Shown: positions 45,362 through 55,091, numbered from the stretch's first letter. The stretch is DNA of 64,000 nucleotides from Sodalis sp. dw_96 (GCF_018449575.1 NZ_JAAVUT010000001.1:124001-188000), one strand, 5' to 3'. Notes: generated by a model not told the origin, from the sequence alone. A program made the numbers and translations.

Positions 45362-45440
45362 CATCGATATATAAAAAATCTATATTATGAACATATATAT
45401 ACTTAATTAACAGCCCTAATATATAGAAAATCTACATATT
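45362..45440. repeat. Two AT-rich direct repeats
   Basis: ATATATAAAAAATCTATATT (from about 45368) and ATATATAGAAAATCTACATA (from about 45419) share most bases and lie about 50 bases apart, 140-210 bases before the SDR gene. Possible regulator sites; may also be AT-rich noise. Confidence 0.3.
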
Positions 45441-45578
45441 GACAGGTTATGGGCAGAGACTTAATTTTGTGCACAAAGTATCGCGGTATGGCGGTATTGC
45501 AATGGGCAGGTTATCGGCGGGCGGGTGATGAAAGACGGATAGCTGCCATCATGGCTGAAAATCAAAGAGGATGTGATC

Positions 45579-46340
45579 GTGCCTAAACAGCTATTGGATT
45601 TTACCGGTCAGGTTGTTGTTATCACCGGCGGGAGATCGGGTATCGGCCGGGCTACCGCCATCGCTTTCGCGCGTCAGGGTGCCAAGGTCGTCATCGCCGG
45701 CCGGAGTCACGCAGACGGGACGCTGCGCGCTATCAAGGATGAGGGTGGGGAAGCTGTCTTTGTACCCACCGATGTCAGCATCGCTGCCGACGTCCAAAAG
45801 CTTATCAAGGTAACCCTGGACACCTATGGCCGACTTGACGTTGCTTTCAACAATTCCGGCCTGCTGCCGGTCACCGCCAACCTGGTGGAACAGACCGAGG
45901 CGGATTTCGACAAGATCATGGCCGTCGATCTCAAAGGTCTCTTCTTGTGTATGAAATACCAGATTCCTGAAATGCTCAAAGGCGGGGGAGGGTCAATTAT
46001 CAACTGCGGCTCAGTCGTAAGCCTGGTAGCCGATCCGGGAATGAGCCCCTACGTGGCGGCCAAGCATGGTGCCGCAGGGCTAACAAAGGCTGCTGCACTT
46101 GAATATGCCCAAAGCAACGTTCGCATCAACGCGATCTGCCCGGGCTTCACGGAAACCGAGATGACCAAAGGGTGGATGGAAAACCCGCACATGCGCGAGT
46201 TGATCAAATCCTTCAACGCGGCTAATCGGATTGCCGCGCCGGACGAGATTGCGGGTATCGTCCTGTTTCTTGCCTCTCCGATGGCATCCTTCATTACCGG
46301 CGCGGTCATCCCGGTGGACGGCGCTCAGACCGCCCATTGA
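45579..46340 (+). CDS. Short-chain dehydrogenase/reductase
   Basis: About 253 residues from a GTG at 45579, eight bases after AAAGAGG (a GTG at 45573 is also in frame). Classical SDR: GGRSGIG cofactor motif near 17-23, NNSG, the Ser in NCGSVVSL, and Tyr158-xxx-Lys162 in SPYVAAKHG. NAD(P) dependent oxidation or reduction of an alcohol/ketone. First gene of the rightward redox cluster. Confidence 0.92.
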   Translation: MPKQLLDFTGQVVVITGGRSGIGRATAIAFARQGAKVVIAGRSHADGTLRAIKDEGGEAVFVPTDVSIAADVQKLIKVTLDTYGRLDVAFNNSGLLPVTANLVEQTEADFDKIMAVDLKGLFLCMKYQIPEMLKGGGGSIINCGSVVSLVADPGMSPYVAAKHGAAGLTKAAALEYAQSNVRINAICPGFTETEMTKGWMENPHMRELIKSFNAANRIAAPDEIAGIVLFLASPMASFITGAVIPVDGAQTAH

Positions 46341-46412
46341 TCGCACACCGGCATTCGCATCGGACTCGATGTTAATGAGCGCCGGTGAGCTGGTTTTAAC
46401 AGAGGTTAACTG

Positions 46413-47147
46413 ATGAAAATTATTGTTGTGTTCAAGTGGGCAATGAACCCACAAGACGCACGGGTGGGGTCGGATGGGGCCACCGACTGGCGGGGCGTCA
46501 AGATGTCGGCAAGCGACGACGATCCTGCGGCCATCGCCGTTGCCAGGGACATGGCCGCCGCCGAGGGCGAGATTATCGGCCTGACCATCGGTGACGGCGA
46601 CGCGGCGTGGGCAGCGGCTCGCGGCGCCTCGAGTTCAGTTGCCGTGACCGATGTGCAGGCGGGTCTGGATAGTGCTTCCACTGGCGCCATCTTGGCCGCC
46701 GCCGTACGGCACATTGGCGATGCGGATGTGGTCCTGATCGGCGACTCCGTATGGGACTACGGCGTAGTGGCTGCCCTTGCGGGCCAGTTGGGATGGCCCA
46801 CCCTTGCCAACGTCGTCTCGGCCACGGTGGAAGCGGGTCGGCTGAAAGTGACACGCAAAACGGGGCGCGTAACCCAGGTGGTCGACGTGACCGGGCCAGT
46901 CTTCCTCGCCGTTGCCGCGAGCCGGGCCGAACAGCACGTACCCAGCATGAAGGATGTTCTTGCCGCGCGTAAAAAGCCTGTCGTCAAGCTTACGCTGGCG
47001 GACTTGGACGTCACATCCGCCGCCATGGTGATATCCCGGGGAACGAAGCTCCCCGATACGGCACCGGCACGGATCATTGATGGCGCTGATCCCGCGGCGG
47101 CGGTGACGGAATTGCTGACGGCACTGCGTACGGAGGGAATATTGTGA
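46413..47147 (+). CDS. fixA: Electron transfer flavoprotein beta subunit (FixA-like)
   Basis: 244 residues. Starts MKIIVVFKWAMNPQDARV, the ETF-beta opening, and has the nucleotide-binding region LIGDSVWDYGVVAALAGQLG and the later RKTGRVTQVVDVTGPVFLAV. Forms a heterodimer with the alpha subunit encoded next. FixA-type betas deliver or accept electrons to FixC/FixX and partner dehydrogenases. Confidence 0.92.
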   Translation: MKIIVVFKWAMNPQDARVGSDGATDWRGVKMSASDDDPAAIAVARDMAAAEGEIIGLTIGDGDAAWAAARGASSSVAVTDVQAGLDSASTGAILAAAVRHIGDADVVLIGDSVWDYGVVAALAGQLGWPTLANVVSATVEAGRLKVTRKTGRVTQVVDVTGPVFLAVAASRAEQHVPSMKDVLAARKKPVVKLTLADLDVTSAAMVISRGTKLPDTAPARIIDGADPAAAVTELLTALRTEGIL

Positions 47148-47199
47148 GCATATTTTCAGTCATTGCCGCTGAACCGGCACCAATAACAGGGGGATGCCA

Positions 47200-48126
47200 G
47201 TGAACGTAGACAGCTGGATTATCGTAACCGACGAAAGGCGCATCGGCGGGATGCTTGCCGCTGCACGCCAGCTCGGTGGCCGCGTTACCGCGGCCGTGGT
47301 TGGCCCCCGCAGTTTAGCGGACGCCGTCGCCGCAAACGGATTTGACCGAGTACTCTGGTATAGCCCCGAAGACGGTACACCCGCCGAAGCTTACGCCGCG
47401 CAGGTCGCCGAAGCCGCAAACGCGGCAGCTCCGCGCGTCGTGCTGTCATCCGACGCGCCGGCAGGGCGAGTCCTGTTGGGTGTTGTGGCGAGGAAACTGG
47501 ACGCCGCCGTCGTTGCCTCGGCTCGGGGGGTTAATGTGGTCGGCAACGGCATTCTGGTGAGCCGTTCCGCTGCCGAGGGTAAGGTCGTTGAGACGCTCGA
47601 AGCCAGCGGCACCCTTGCGTGTATCTTCGACGGGGATGACGTCTTACAAATTATCCCTCAGCCCACCGCGGTTGAAGATGCGCCGATCGTGGACCCTGGC
47701 AGCTCGCTGCGGGTGGTGGAAACAGAGCTGGCCGGCGCCGACAGTGCCGGACTGCTGACCGCAACACGTGTCGTGAGTGTCGGTTTGGGTCTCAGGGCCA
47801 AAGAGGACCTCAAGCAAATCGAGGAACTGGCCGCGGCTGTCCACGCAGAAGTTGCCTGCTCGCTGCCCGTATGCGATGACATGCGCTGGTTTGAATCAAG
47901 CCGGGTCGTCGGAACATCGCACAATCAGATCGCGCCGGATCTCTATATTGCCGTAGGTATCTCCGGTCAGCCCCAACACATGGCCGGTGTGCGTGACGCG
48001 AAGGTGGTTGTCGCCATCAACAACGATCCCGAGGCCCGGATCTTCAAGAATTGCGACATCGGTATCCTCGGTGACCTTTACCAGGTCGTCCCCGCGCTAA
48101 CGGCGGCGTTCAAGGCTGTCAATTGA
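47200..48126 (+). CDS. fixB: Electron transfer flavoprotein alpha subunit (FixB-like)
   Basis: About 308 residues; the GTG at 47200 lies seven bases after AGGGGG, better spaced than the ATG at 47194. The C-terminal FAD domain is typical: VSVGLGLRAKEDLKQIEELA, SRVVGTSHNQIAPDLYIAVG, ISGQPQHMAG and AINNDPEARIFKNCDIGILG. Binds FAD and pairs with the beta subunit. Confidence 0.93.
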   Translation: MNVDSWIIVTDERRIGGMLAAARQLGGRVTAAVVGPRSLADAVAANGFDRVLWYSPEDGTPAEAYAAQVAEAANAAAPRVVLSSDAPAGRVLLGVVARKLDAAVVASARGVNVVGNGILVSRSAAEGKVVETLEASGTLACIFDGDDVLQIIPQPTAVEDAPIVDPGSSLRVVETELAGADSAGLLTATRVVSVGLGLRAKEDLKQIEELAAAVHAEVACSLPVCDDMRWFESSRVVGTSHNQIAPDLYIAVGISGQPQHMAGVRDAKVVVAINNDPEARIFKNCDIGILGDLYQVVPALTAAFKAVN

Positions 48127-48165
48127 CGGGGCTTCGGGAAACCTTAACCCATAGGAGAGAATAAA

Positions 48166-49656
48166 ATGTCTGAACAGAATGTCACCGTCGACGCTGAGTA
48201 CGACCTTATCGTCATTGGCGGCGGCGGCTCAGGAAAGTCCGCCGCGCTCACGGCGGCGCAAAGCGGGCTGCGTGTTGCGCTGCTGGAGAAAAAGCCGGAA
48301 ACGGGCGGATCCTCCATCTACGCCGAGGGTACCGCGGCTTTCGAGTCGAGCGAGCAGAAAGCGCGTGGCGTGCCGGAGCACGAAGGGGCACATTTCCCTA
48401 CGCGGGGGGAGGGCTTTCGCCGCTATATCGAATACAGCCATCACCGCGCTAACCCCGATGTCGTACGGATGCTGGTGAACAACAGCGCTGAAACCATCGA
48501 TATCTTAAAGTCGATGGGTATCGAGTACACTGACGTGACGATCTATGCCTACGATCAGCCTCTGGAGCTGTATACCTTCCATCGGCCAGACGGCCTGGGC
48601 GCTCACGTGCAGGATATATTATTGCGGGCCTGCATTAATGCGGGTGTGGATATTTTTACCTCCACACCGGCCAGAAAGATTGTCATGAAAGAAGGCGCCG
48701 TTGCCGGCGTCCTTGCCGAGGATGCGGACGGCAGTCAAATGAATCTCGCCTGCAAGGCGGTGGTCATCGCGAGCGGCGGCTTCGGCAACAACCCAGAGAT
48801 AAGGAAGAAGTATTCATGGCTCGCCCGCTACCTCGACGACACCTACCAATGCGTACCCACCCAGAACACCGGTGACGGTCTCACCATGGCGCTCGAGGCC
48901 GGCGCCGATACGGATAACATCGGCGCGCTGATGATAATCCCCTGCGCCCGGGGCAAAACCCTGACCTCGCATATCAGCGGTGCCGGTTCCCAGCCCGTGC
49001 TATGGGTCAACAAGACCGGCCGCCGCTTTGCAAATGAAGAGGTCGCGATGAGCTTCGCTGATGCGGGCAACGTGCTGGCCAGGCAGCCGGAATCAACCGT
49101 GTACTCAATCATCGACAGCGATACCGTGCGACATCTTATGGAGAACGGTTCGGATATCGGACTGGGCGACTTCATCGAATACAAAATGAAGCTTAGCCGG
49201 TTACAAGCCGAGCTCGATCAGGACGTCGCCGACGGCCTGGCGTGGAGGGGTGATACCATCAACGCTCTGGGCAAGGCCGTGGGTCTCGATCCGGCGGTGC
49301 TTGATCAGACGGTGGATGAGTACAATTCGGCCTGTGACAAGGGGTATGACCCGCTGTTCTACAAACCCGCCAAGTTCCTGCGCCCGATACGCAAGGGGCC
49401 GTTCTATGCCATCAATCTCACGGGAAGCGTGCTCGTGTCCTCCGGTGGCATTCGGGTCAACGGCAACCTTCAGGTCACCGACAAGGACTACCGGCCTATC
49501 CCAGGCCTGTATGCCGTCGGCAATGACGCCAGCGGACTCTATGGCGACACCTACAACCTGGATGTGCCCGGGTCGGCGAACGGCTTTGCCCACACGTCGG
49601 GCCGCATGGCGGCACGGCATGTGATCACATTCCTCCAGCAAGAATTAACCGTCTGA
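48166..49656 (+). CDS. Fumarate-reductase-type FAD-dependent oxidoreductase
   Basis: 496 residues of the FAD_binding_2 family (FrdA/urocanate reductase/KstD group). FAD-binding motif VIGGGGSGKSAALTAAQSGL near residue 16, then KPETGGSS, PTQNTGDGLTMALEAGA and C-terminal FYAINLTGSVLVSSGGIRV and NDASGLYGDTYN. There is no haem domain, no FMN-binding domain and no signal peptide, unlike stand-alone periplasmic members, so electrons must come from or go to another protein. The ETF genes immediately upstream and fixCX downstream make that the likely partner. AGGAGAG ribosome site before the ATG. Confidence 0.9.
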   Translation: MSEQNVTVDAEYDLIVIGGGGSGKSAALTAAQSGLRVALLEKKPETGGSSIYAEGTAAFESSEQKARGVPEHEGAHFPTRGEGFRRYIEYSHHRANPDVVRMLVNNSAETIDILKSMGIEYTDVTIYAYDQPLELYTFHRPDGLGAHVQDILLRACINAGVDIFTSTPARKIVMKEGAVAGVLAEDADGSQMNLACKAVVIASGGFGNNPEIRKKYSWLARYLDDTYQCVPTQNTGDGLTMALEAGADTDNIGALMIIPCARGKTLTSHISGAGSQPVLWVNKTGRRFANEEVAMSFADAGNVLARQPESTVYSIIDSDTVRHLMENGSDIGLGDFIEYKMKLSRLQAELDQDVADGLAWRGDTINALGKAVGLDPAVLDQTVDEYNSACDKGYDPLFYKPAKFLRPIRKGPFYAINLTGSVLVSSGGIRVNGNLQVTDKDYRPIPGLYAVGNDASGLYGDTYNLDVPGSANGFAHTSGRMAARHVITFLQQELTV

Positions 49657-49746
49657 CCGCTCTGCTCCCTCCCTGCATGTAGCCGATTGCGGCGCAGGGA
49701 GGGATAAAGGTTTATTCGATGATAGGATTGAAGGAGAACGCAGTAT

Positions 49747-51057
49747 ATGGCGCAAAACGTTGAATCTCCGGATGTTGATTTTGACGTCATTGTTATCGGA
49801 GCCGGTGTGGCCGGCTGCGTGACTGCCTACCAACTGGCCGTCAAAGGGCATTCCGTGTTGTTGGCAGAGCGGGGTGTGAAACCCGGCAGCAAGAACTTGT
49901 CGGGCGGTGTCTTCTACTGCCGGGTGATGGAAGAGGTCTTTCCCGGCTTCGTGACCGAGGCACCCATCGAGCGTCGCATCACCCGCAACTGTCTGAGTTT
50001 CCTTACACCGTCATCGTTTGTGAACGTGGACTACCATGACGCGCGTCTGGCGCAGTCCGTGACGGCGGTAACCGTGTTGCGGGCTAAACTCGACGACTGG
50101 CTGGCCGGAAAGTGTGAAGAGGCGGGTGTCACGCTGATGCCGAGCGTGAAAGTCGATTCGCTGGTCAGGAACGGAGAACAGATCGTCGGCATCAAGGCGG
50201 GTGACGACGAATTGCGCGCCCACGTGGTGGTTGCCGCCGATGGCGTGAATTCATTTATCTGTCAGGATGCGGGCATCAGGAATAAAGCACTGACCAAGCA
50301 TCTTGCCGTGGGGGTAAAGTCAGTCATCAAGTTGCCGCGCGAAGTGATTGAGAATCGATTCAACCTGACGGGAGACGAGGGCGCCGCGTATGCCGTAGTG
50401 GGTGATTGTACCCACGGCGTGGGCGGCGGCGGGTTCATGTATACCAACCTAGACTCCGTATCCATCGGAGTGGTCCTCCGACTCGACTCCCTGGAAAAAA
50501 GTGGCGAGACATCATCTGATTTGCACGATCGGTTTCTTAACCATCCGGCGATCGCGCCATTTCTCAGAGGTGGCGAATTACTCGAATACGGCTGCCATAT
50601 GGTGGCCGAGGGGGGGGCGGCGATGGTTCATGACCTCACCCGACCGGGACTGGTGGTGGTGGGAGACGCGGCCGGATTGACGCTGAACACCGGCCTGACG
50701 GTGCGGGGCATGGATCTGGCTGCCGGATCCGGGATAGCGGCAGCGAAGGCCATTGACACCGCGTTGCAGAAGAGCGATTTCTCTCAGGCTTCTTTGGACG
50801 CCTACAGCGCCGAACTCAACCGGACCTTCGTCGGCCAGGATATGCGCACTTATGCCGGGGCGCCGACGTTTATGGAGAATCCGCGCATCTACGGAGACTA
50901 TGGCCTACTGCTGAGCGACGTATTATATGGGGCATACAACCTCGACACCCGTCCCCGCAAGCGTTTGCTGCCGACCGGGATGGCTGCGTTTCGGAAATCC
51001 CCGCTCAAGGTGACTCATTTGGTCAAAGATATTTTCACCGCAATGAGGTCGTTATGA
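49747..51057 (+). CDS. fixC: FixC-like ETF:quinone oxidoreductase
   Basis: 436 residues. FAD motif VIGAGVAGCVTAYQLAVKGH near residue 16, SGGVFYCRVMEEVFP, and the GDAAGLTLNTGLTVRGMDLA loop shared with ETF-QO and geranylgeranyl-reductase-type flavoproteins. Links the ETF to the quinone pool. Overlaps fixX by four bases (ATGA). Confidence 0.93.
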   Translation: MAQNVESPDVDFDVIVIGAGVAGCVTAYQLAVKGHSVLLAERGVKPGSKNLSGGVFYCRVMEEVFPGFVTEAPIERRITRNCLSFLTPSSFVNVDYHDARLAQSVTAVTVLRAKLDDWLAGKCEEAGVTLMPSVKVDSLVRNGEQIVGIKAGDDELRAHVVVAADGVNSFICQDAGIRNKALTKHLAVGVKSVIKLPREVIENRFNLTGDEGAAYAVVGDCTHGVGGGGFMYTNLDSVSIGVVLRLDSLEKSGETSSDLHDRFLNHPAIAPFLRGGELLEYGCHMVAEGGAAMVHDLTRPGLVVVGDAAGLTLNTGLTVRGMDLAAGSGIAAAKAIDTALQKSDFSQASLDAYSAELNRTFVGQDMRTYAGAPTFMENPRIYGDYGLLLSDVLYGAYNLDTRPRKRLLPTGMAAFRKSPLKVTHLVKDIFTAMRSL

Positions 51058-51350
51058 GCAAGACGCAATTTGGCTCCGTCAGCGAACGGCTCGACAAAAA
51101 CCGTTACGAGACCGACGCAGAGCAATCGCATATTCAAATCGACCAGGCCATGGCCAAGTCTACCGGCGCGGGTCCGTTGTTGGTGCGGATCTGTCCCGCC
51201 CATGTCTACTCGATGCAGGCCGATAATACGGTTGGCATTATGTACGCGGCTTGTCTGGAATGCGGCACTTGCCGGGCAATGGCCCCGGCCGGGGTACTCA
51301 CCTGGCATTACCCCCGCAGCGGTATGGGAGTCACCTATCGGGAAGGGTAG
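51054..51350 (+). CDS. fixX: FixX-like ferredoxin
   Basis: 98 residues. Four cysteines in CPAHVYS and CLECGTC bind one [4Fe-4S] cluster, as in E. coli FixX, followed by the family ending HYPRSGMGVTYREG. Works with FixC in electron transfer. Last gene of the redox cluster. Confidence 0.94.
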   Translation: MSKTQFGSVSERLDKNRYETDAEQSHIQIDQAMAKSTGAGPLLVRICPAHVYSMQADNTVGIMYAACLECGTCRAMAPAGVLTWHYPRSGMGVTYREG

Positions 51351-51649
51351 ACGTGCCATGGCTTTAGCGGTGAGCTAATACGCTATGTCAGCGGGTCCAG
51401 GAAATGACGCTGGATACATATTCATCCATCGACTGCGGGCAGGCAAAAAAAACTATCATGCCAGCAACACTTTCCCGGCATTGAATGTGAAGGTGTATAA
51501 GCCAGGCCAGTGAAATACCAGGCCGCACTATTAACATCAATATGAAAGTGATATAGACCATGCCGACAAAAAAAGCCATTTGCCGGTGAAATGGCGGAAC
51601 ACCTTTATATTCAATATTTTTTATCATCTACAATAAGGTATAACTATAT

Positions 51650-52516
51650 ATGAATACTACACCCTTAAATATAAAAGTTTTTATCAGCAGCGATCAGCAA
51701 GCGGGCTTCGGTGTCAGCTCAACGATTATTTATGGCGCAAAAGAGGCGCTATTGGTGGATTCACAATTTACGTTATCGAATGCCCACCGCCTGGTGGCCG
51801 ACATTATTGAAACCGGCCGGACCTTGACGACCGTTTTCATCACTCATCTTCATCCCGATCATTTTCTCGGCCTGGCCGTCATCAAGCAAGCCTTCCCTAA
51901 CGCACGGGTGATAGCCTATCAACAAGCCGCCGAGGATGTCAGGCAAGCCTATGACTTCAAAATCGCTTATTGGGGCAACGAGGTATTAAAGGAAAATGGC
52001 GCCAAAGAAAAATTCGACGTGGAAACCATTGATGACGCTTTCCTGACACTGGAGGGGCAACGACTGGAAATTTTGGGATTGTTGCGCGGCGATTGCCGCA
52101 ATATCGCGCCGATATGGATCCCTTCGATAAAAACCCTGATTGCATCGGATTTGGTCTTTTCCAATGCGCACGTCTGGGTGGCTGATGCCCGGGATATGAA
52201 TATGTTTAATGATTGGTTTGAAACGCTGAACTATCTAGACACACTGGGTGCGGAGGTGGTTGTTCCCGGCCATGGACCGCAGAATGATAAATTGCATCCT
52301 TCAGCCATTGGCTTTACCCGTCAGTATATTCAAACCTTTCTGAGGACCTACGCCTTGACAAAAGACGCCGGTGAATTGATACGGGAGATGGACCGGATCT
52401 ATCCTAATTTACCGGTCAGGATCTGCCTGGAGTATAGTGCTAAAATCCTTAAAGACAACATGGTTTGGGAAGGCGATTGGCCCCTTTCATTACGCCATAC
52501 CCCGGCTACTTTATGA
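51650..52516 (+). CDS. MBL-fold metallo-hydrolase
   Basis: 288 residues. The metal-binding motif THLHPDHFLG has His66, His68, Asp70, His71; later ligands are in IASDLVFSNAHVW and VVPGHGP. The region DCRNIAPIWIPSIKTLIASD fits lactonase or thioesterase-like members. 300 bases after fixX, so only loosely linked to that cluster. Substrate unknown. Confidence 0.9.
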   Translation: MNTTPLNIKVFISSDQQAGFGVSSTIIYGAKEALLVDSQFTLSNAHRLVADIIETGRTLTTVFITHLHPDHFLGLAVIKQAFPNARVIAYQQAAEDVRQAYDFKIAYWGNEVLKENGAKEKFDVETIDDAFLTLEGQRLEILGLLRGDCRNIAPIWIPSIKTLIASDLVFSNAHVWVADARDMNMFNDWFETLNYLDTLGAEVVVPGHGPQNDKLHPSAIGFTRQYIQTFLRTYALTKDAGELIREMDRIYPNLPVRICLEYSAKILKDNMVWEGDWPLSLRHTPATL

Positions 52517-52965
52517 ATAATAATTTCGCTGACATCATATTTTTATATTTATCTCGCAGGATAGTCAGCGCGGCGATGCTGCCGGCAACCCAGACTGACG
52601 CATGCGTCAGGTTAATCTCGACGGTAGCTGAGTCCTGAGCAATAATAAAATGTTCCCGCAAGCCATGGCTGATGGCGAAGAAAAGTGTGCCATGAATAAG
52701 GTAAGAGACGGTTTTGCGGTCGGCCCTCAGTTTGAGAACGACGTGGACATGACGGGAAATCGTGTGGATGAACGCTATCAGCGCCGAGAGAACGCCAGTA
52801 ACCACGCCTATGCCAGATTATCAGCCCAGAATGTGGCGGTGATAATCGTCGTGAGGGTTTTGAAATGGGCATCCGTTTCAGCATGTTCGGTTGCAGGCTG
52901 CGCCAGTTAATGGTTTTAAGGTCGACGACCATCCTTAAATACCACCTTTCCGCGATTGCCGGCAA
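52506..52965 (-). pseudogene. SulP-family anion transporter remnant
   Basis: Two minus-strand frames together read LKTINWRSLQPNMLKRMPIS, then (other frame) FKTLTTIITATFWADNLA, then GVLSALIAFIHTISRHVHVV and the STAS-domain stretch SYLIHGTLFFAISHGLREHF. This is the end of a SulP sulfate/bicarbonate permease broken by at least two frameshifts around 52800-52870; the membrane core is gone. Confidence 0.8.
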
Positions 52966-53035
52966 TGCGTATTGTCATTGGCGTTGGCGCAGGTCAATAT
53001 TCATCGCTTATACAAGTGGTAGCTAACGCAACCAT

Positions 53036-53658
53036 AAAGCGGCACCGAAATGAGAAGTCTGCCAGCATGGATTTGGTCGTTGATGCGAGGGAGAGAGATT
53101 GTGATATTTCCTATATTTATGGCCCTCAAGCAGTCCTTCTCCGGCGCTGGTATGCCACTTCATATCTTTGAATGCGATGGCGGCAAATGCAATCAGGTAG
53201 TTTTCCAGAGAGAGGTTATCGCGCAGCGTGTTCCATTGTAGACCGGATTGCTGCAGATAGTATTCGGTCGCCCGGTGATCAATTGTCACTACCTGGAAGG
53301 TATCGGGTCGATCGGCACCCAGGAAAGAGGTATAGTTTATATGTTCTATACCGGCGGCTTTGGCGGCATCAACGGCGTTTCTGTGCTGTTGTTGGCGAAC
53401 TTCCCCCACGGTCATCGCAGAAAGCAGGAAAAGTCCTTTCCCGCCGCGGAAGGCCTCGGTCATGGCATCGTCATAGTCGTCGGCGGCGCGAATGATGAAC
53501 CCCTGAAGTTTACAACTCTCAAGGGTGGTGTGATCGATACATTCAAGGGCCGGACAGGTGAAATGAGCTGGTCGCCAGAAACTTCTTTCAGGATCTCCTG
53601 GGCGACTTTACCCCCGAAATTGCCGTCAACACCGGTAATGATATACATAGGGTCCTCC
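53036..53658 (-). pseudogene. NmrA/QorB-like NAD(P)-binding protein pseudogene
   Basis: One frame (53658 downwards) gives MYIITGVDGNFGGKVAQEIL, the Rossmann start of NmrA-type SDRs; another frame continues with AMTVGEVRQQQHRNAVDAAK and GIEHINYTSFLGADRPDTFQ, the next segments of QorB-like proteins. A frameshift near 53460 and loss of the C-terminal part show decay. Confidence 0.8.
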
Positions 53659-53778
53659 TGAGCCGCGGGGTTCAACGGATGTTTACATTGAAAAATGGAC
53701 ACTATATGCGGTGGCTGATTGCCATCCTATAGTGCCATTCTACAATGATAATAACGGGGGTGCGTATTCTGGCTCACC

Positions 53779-54039
53779 GTGAACCGATGCTTTAAGGCGT
53801 CGGCGCCGGGTATCGAGGTGGAATGGACACGTAATGGTACCACCCAGTTGATCCATGTCCTACGTACCGAGATGAAAAACGGTCAGGTCAAAGCAGACGT
53901 GTTACGGGATTACTGCAAACTCCGGATGAAGATCGAATTTACCGATAGTTTTGCGGATATTGCAGTTGATATCGCAACCCCGGATTGCGATATCAGCGGT
54001 TTTTGGCATTCAGTCCCTCAATCAGCCAGATACGCTTAG
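53779..54039 (+). CDS. Hypothetical small protein
   Basis: 86 codons from a GTG. No family recognised. Sequence is soluble and mixed (GQVKADVLRDYCKLRMKIEF). No good ribosome site. Its place next to a pseudogene region makes a remnant as likely as a gene. Confidence 0.3.
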   Translation: MNRCFKASAPGIEVEWTRNGTTQLIHVLRTEMKNGQVKADVLRDYCKLRMKIEFTDSFADIAVDIATPDCDISGFWHSVPQSARYA

Positions 54040-54143
54040 ATCGGATTTAGGGCTTTCGTAGATGAATTCACACGCTGCACTGATGTAATATCACATTACG
54101 CCGTAATGTTACGCCGTAATGCCCCGTACCCTTATCGATATCT

Positions 54144-55085
54144 GTGAGTGTGGTGAAGATGAACCTGACACCTTTACAATCCCGAATCATGCGCGAAATC
54201 GTATCCTATGTACGACGAGAGCAGCTATCCCTTGGCACCCACGTTGTCGAATCGCAACTGGCAAAAGAGCTTAATTCGTCACGATCACCGGTGAAATTCG
54301 CTCTCGTCTTTCTCGTCCGGCAGGGAATGTTCACATATGACAAAAACCGGGGTTTTTTTCTCGCTCAGGACGCTAGCAATCTTGGTCATCTGGCTGAACA
54401 ATTGGCCGAAAAAAGTGAAGATCCCATTTATCAAAAAATTGCTGAACTCAGGCTGACTAATAAACTGCCAGAGCTGTTCACTGAAATTGAACTGATGCGG
54501 AAACTGGATGTATCCCGCACTGTCTTGCGAAGCGCCCTAACACGTATTCAGCAGGAGGGTTGGCTTGAATTTCGTACGGGGCAAGGCTGGAAGACGTTAC
54601 CCGTAATAGATTCTGTGGAGGCTTATCGGGAAAGTTTTGCCCTGCGCATTATGATCGAGCCGGCGGGAATTCTTTCGGATGCATTCAATATCGACAGGAA
54701 ACGTCTTGAAGAGTTTCGTAAGCAGCAACTCCACATTGTCGAGACGGGATTCCTCACCATGACCACGCTGGAATTATTCGAGGCTAACGCAGATTTTCAT
54801 GAAACGCTGGCGCTCTGTTCGGGAAATCGGTTTTTGCTTCAGACCATCAAGCGTCTTAATCAGCTACGCCGGCTGGTTGAATACCGGCAGATGCAAAAGA
54901 AACGTCTGCAACGTAAGCATCCTTCTGAAGAACATATCGAGATTCTTGATTTGCTATTAGAGGGCGATCGTTTGGGTGCGGCTAACAAGCTACGATTGCA
55001 TCTTGAAAGAGCAAAATCCAACAAAGTCCAGTCAGACTATTTTAGTGATGAAGGCGCTCCGCTTACTGAGACAGAACTCACTTGA
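54144..55085 (+). CDS. GntR/FCD-type regulator with two winged helices
   Basis: Up to 313 residues from a GTG; the ATG at 54159 is an alternative. Two winged-helix segments are visible: about 8-75 (REIVSYVRREQLSLGTHVVE, ELNSSRSPVK) and about 95-155 (YQKIAELRLTNKLPELFTEI, LDVSRTVLRSALTRIQQEGW). The C-terminal FCD ligand domain follows (SFALRIMIEPAGI, ANADFHETLALCSGN). Ordinary FadR/VanR-type proteins have a single winged helix. Candidates for control are the downstream otn-type genes or the fix-like cluster. Confidence 0.88.
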   Translation: MSVVKMNLTPLQSRIMREIVSYVRREQLSLGTHVVESQLAKELNSSRSPVKFALVFLVRQGMFTYDKNRGFFLAQDASNLGHLAEQLAEKSEDPIYQKIAELRLTNKLPELFTEIELMRKLDVSRTVLRSALTRIQQEGWLEFRTGQGWKTLPVIDSVEAYRESFALRIMIEPAGILSDAFNIDRKRLEEFRKQQLHIVETGFLTMTTLELFEANADFHETLALCSGNRFLLQTIKRLNQLRRLVEYRQMQKKRLQRKHPSEEHIEILDLLLEGDRLGAANKLRLHLERAKSNKVQSDYFSDEGAPLTETELT

Positions 55086-55091
55086 TTTCTC

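Larger units (their letters stand above)
44732..45578. other. Long intergenic region before the SDR/ETF cluster
   Basis: About 850 bases between divergent genes. No complete gene is recognised. It holds a 16-bp palindrome (44994-45009), a pair of AT-rich repeats (45362-45440) and scattered short frames that look like chance or decay. Confidence 0.45.

Noticed and set aside
51388-51627. 79-codon minus frame with a hydrophobic stretch between fixX and the MBL gene
   Set aside because: No ribosome site and no recognised family; the hydrophobic run may be chance.
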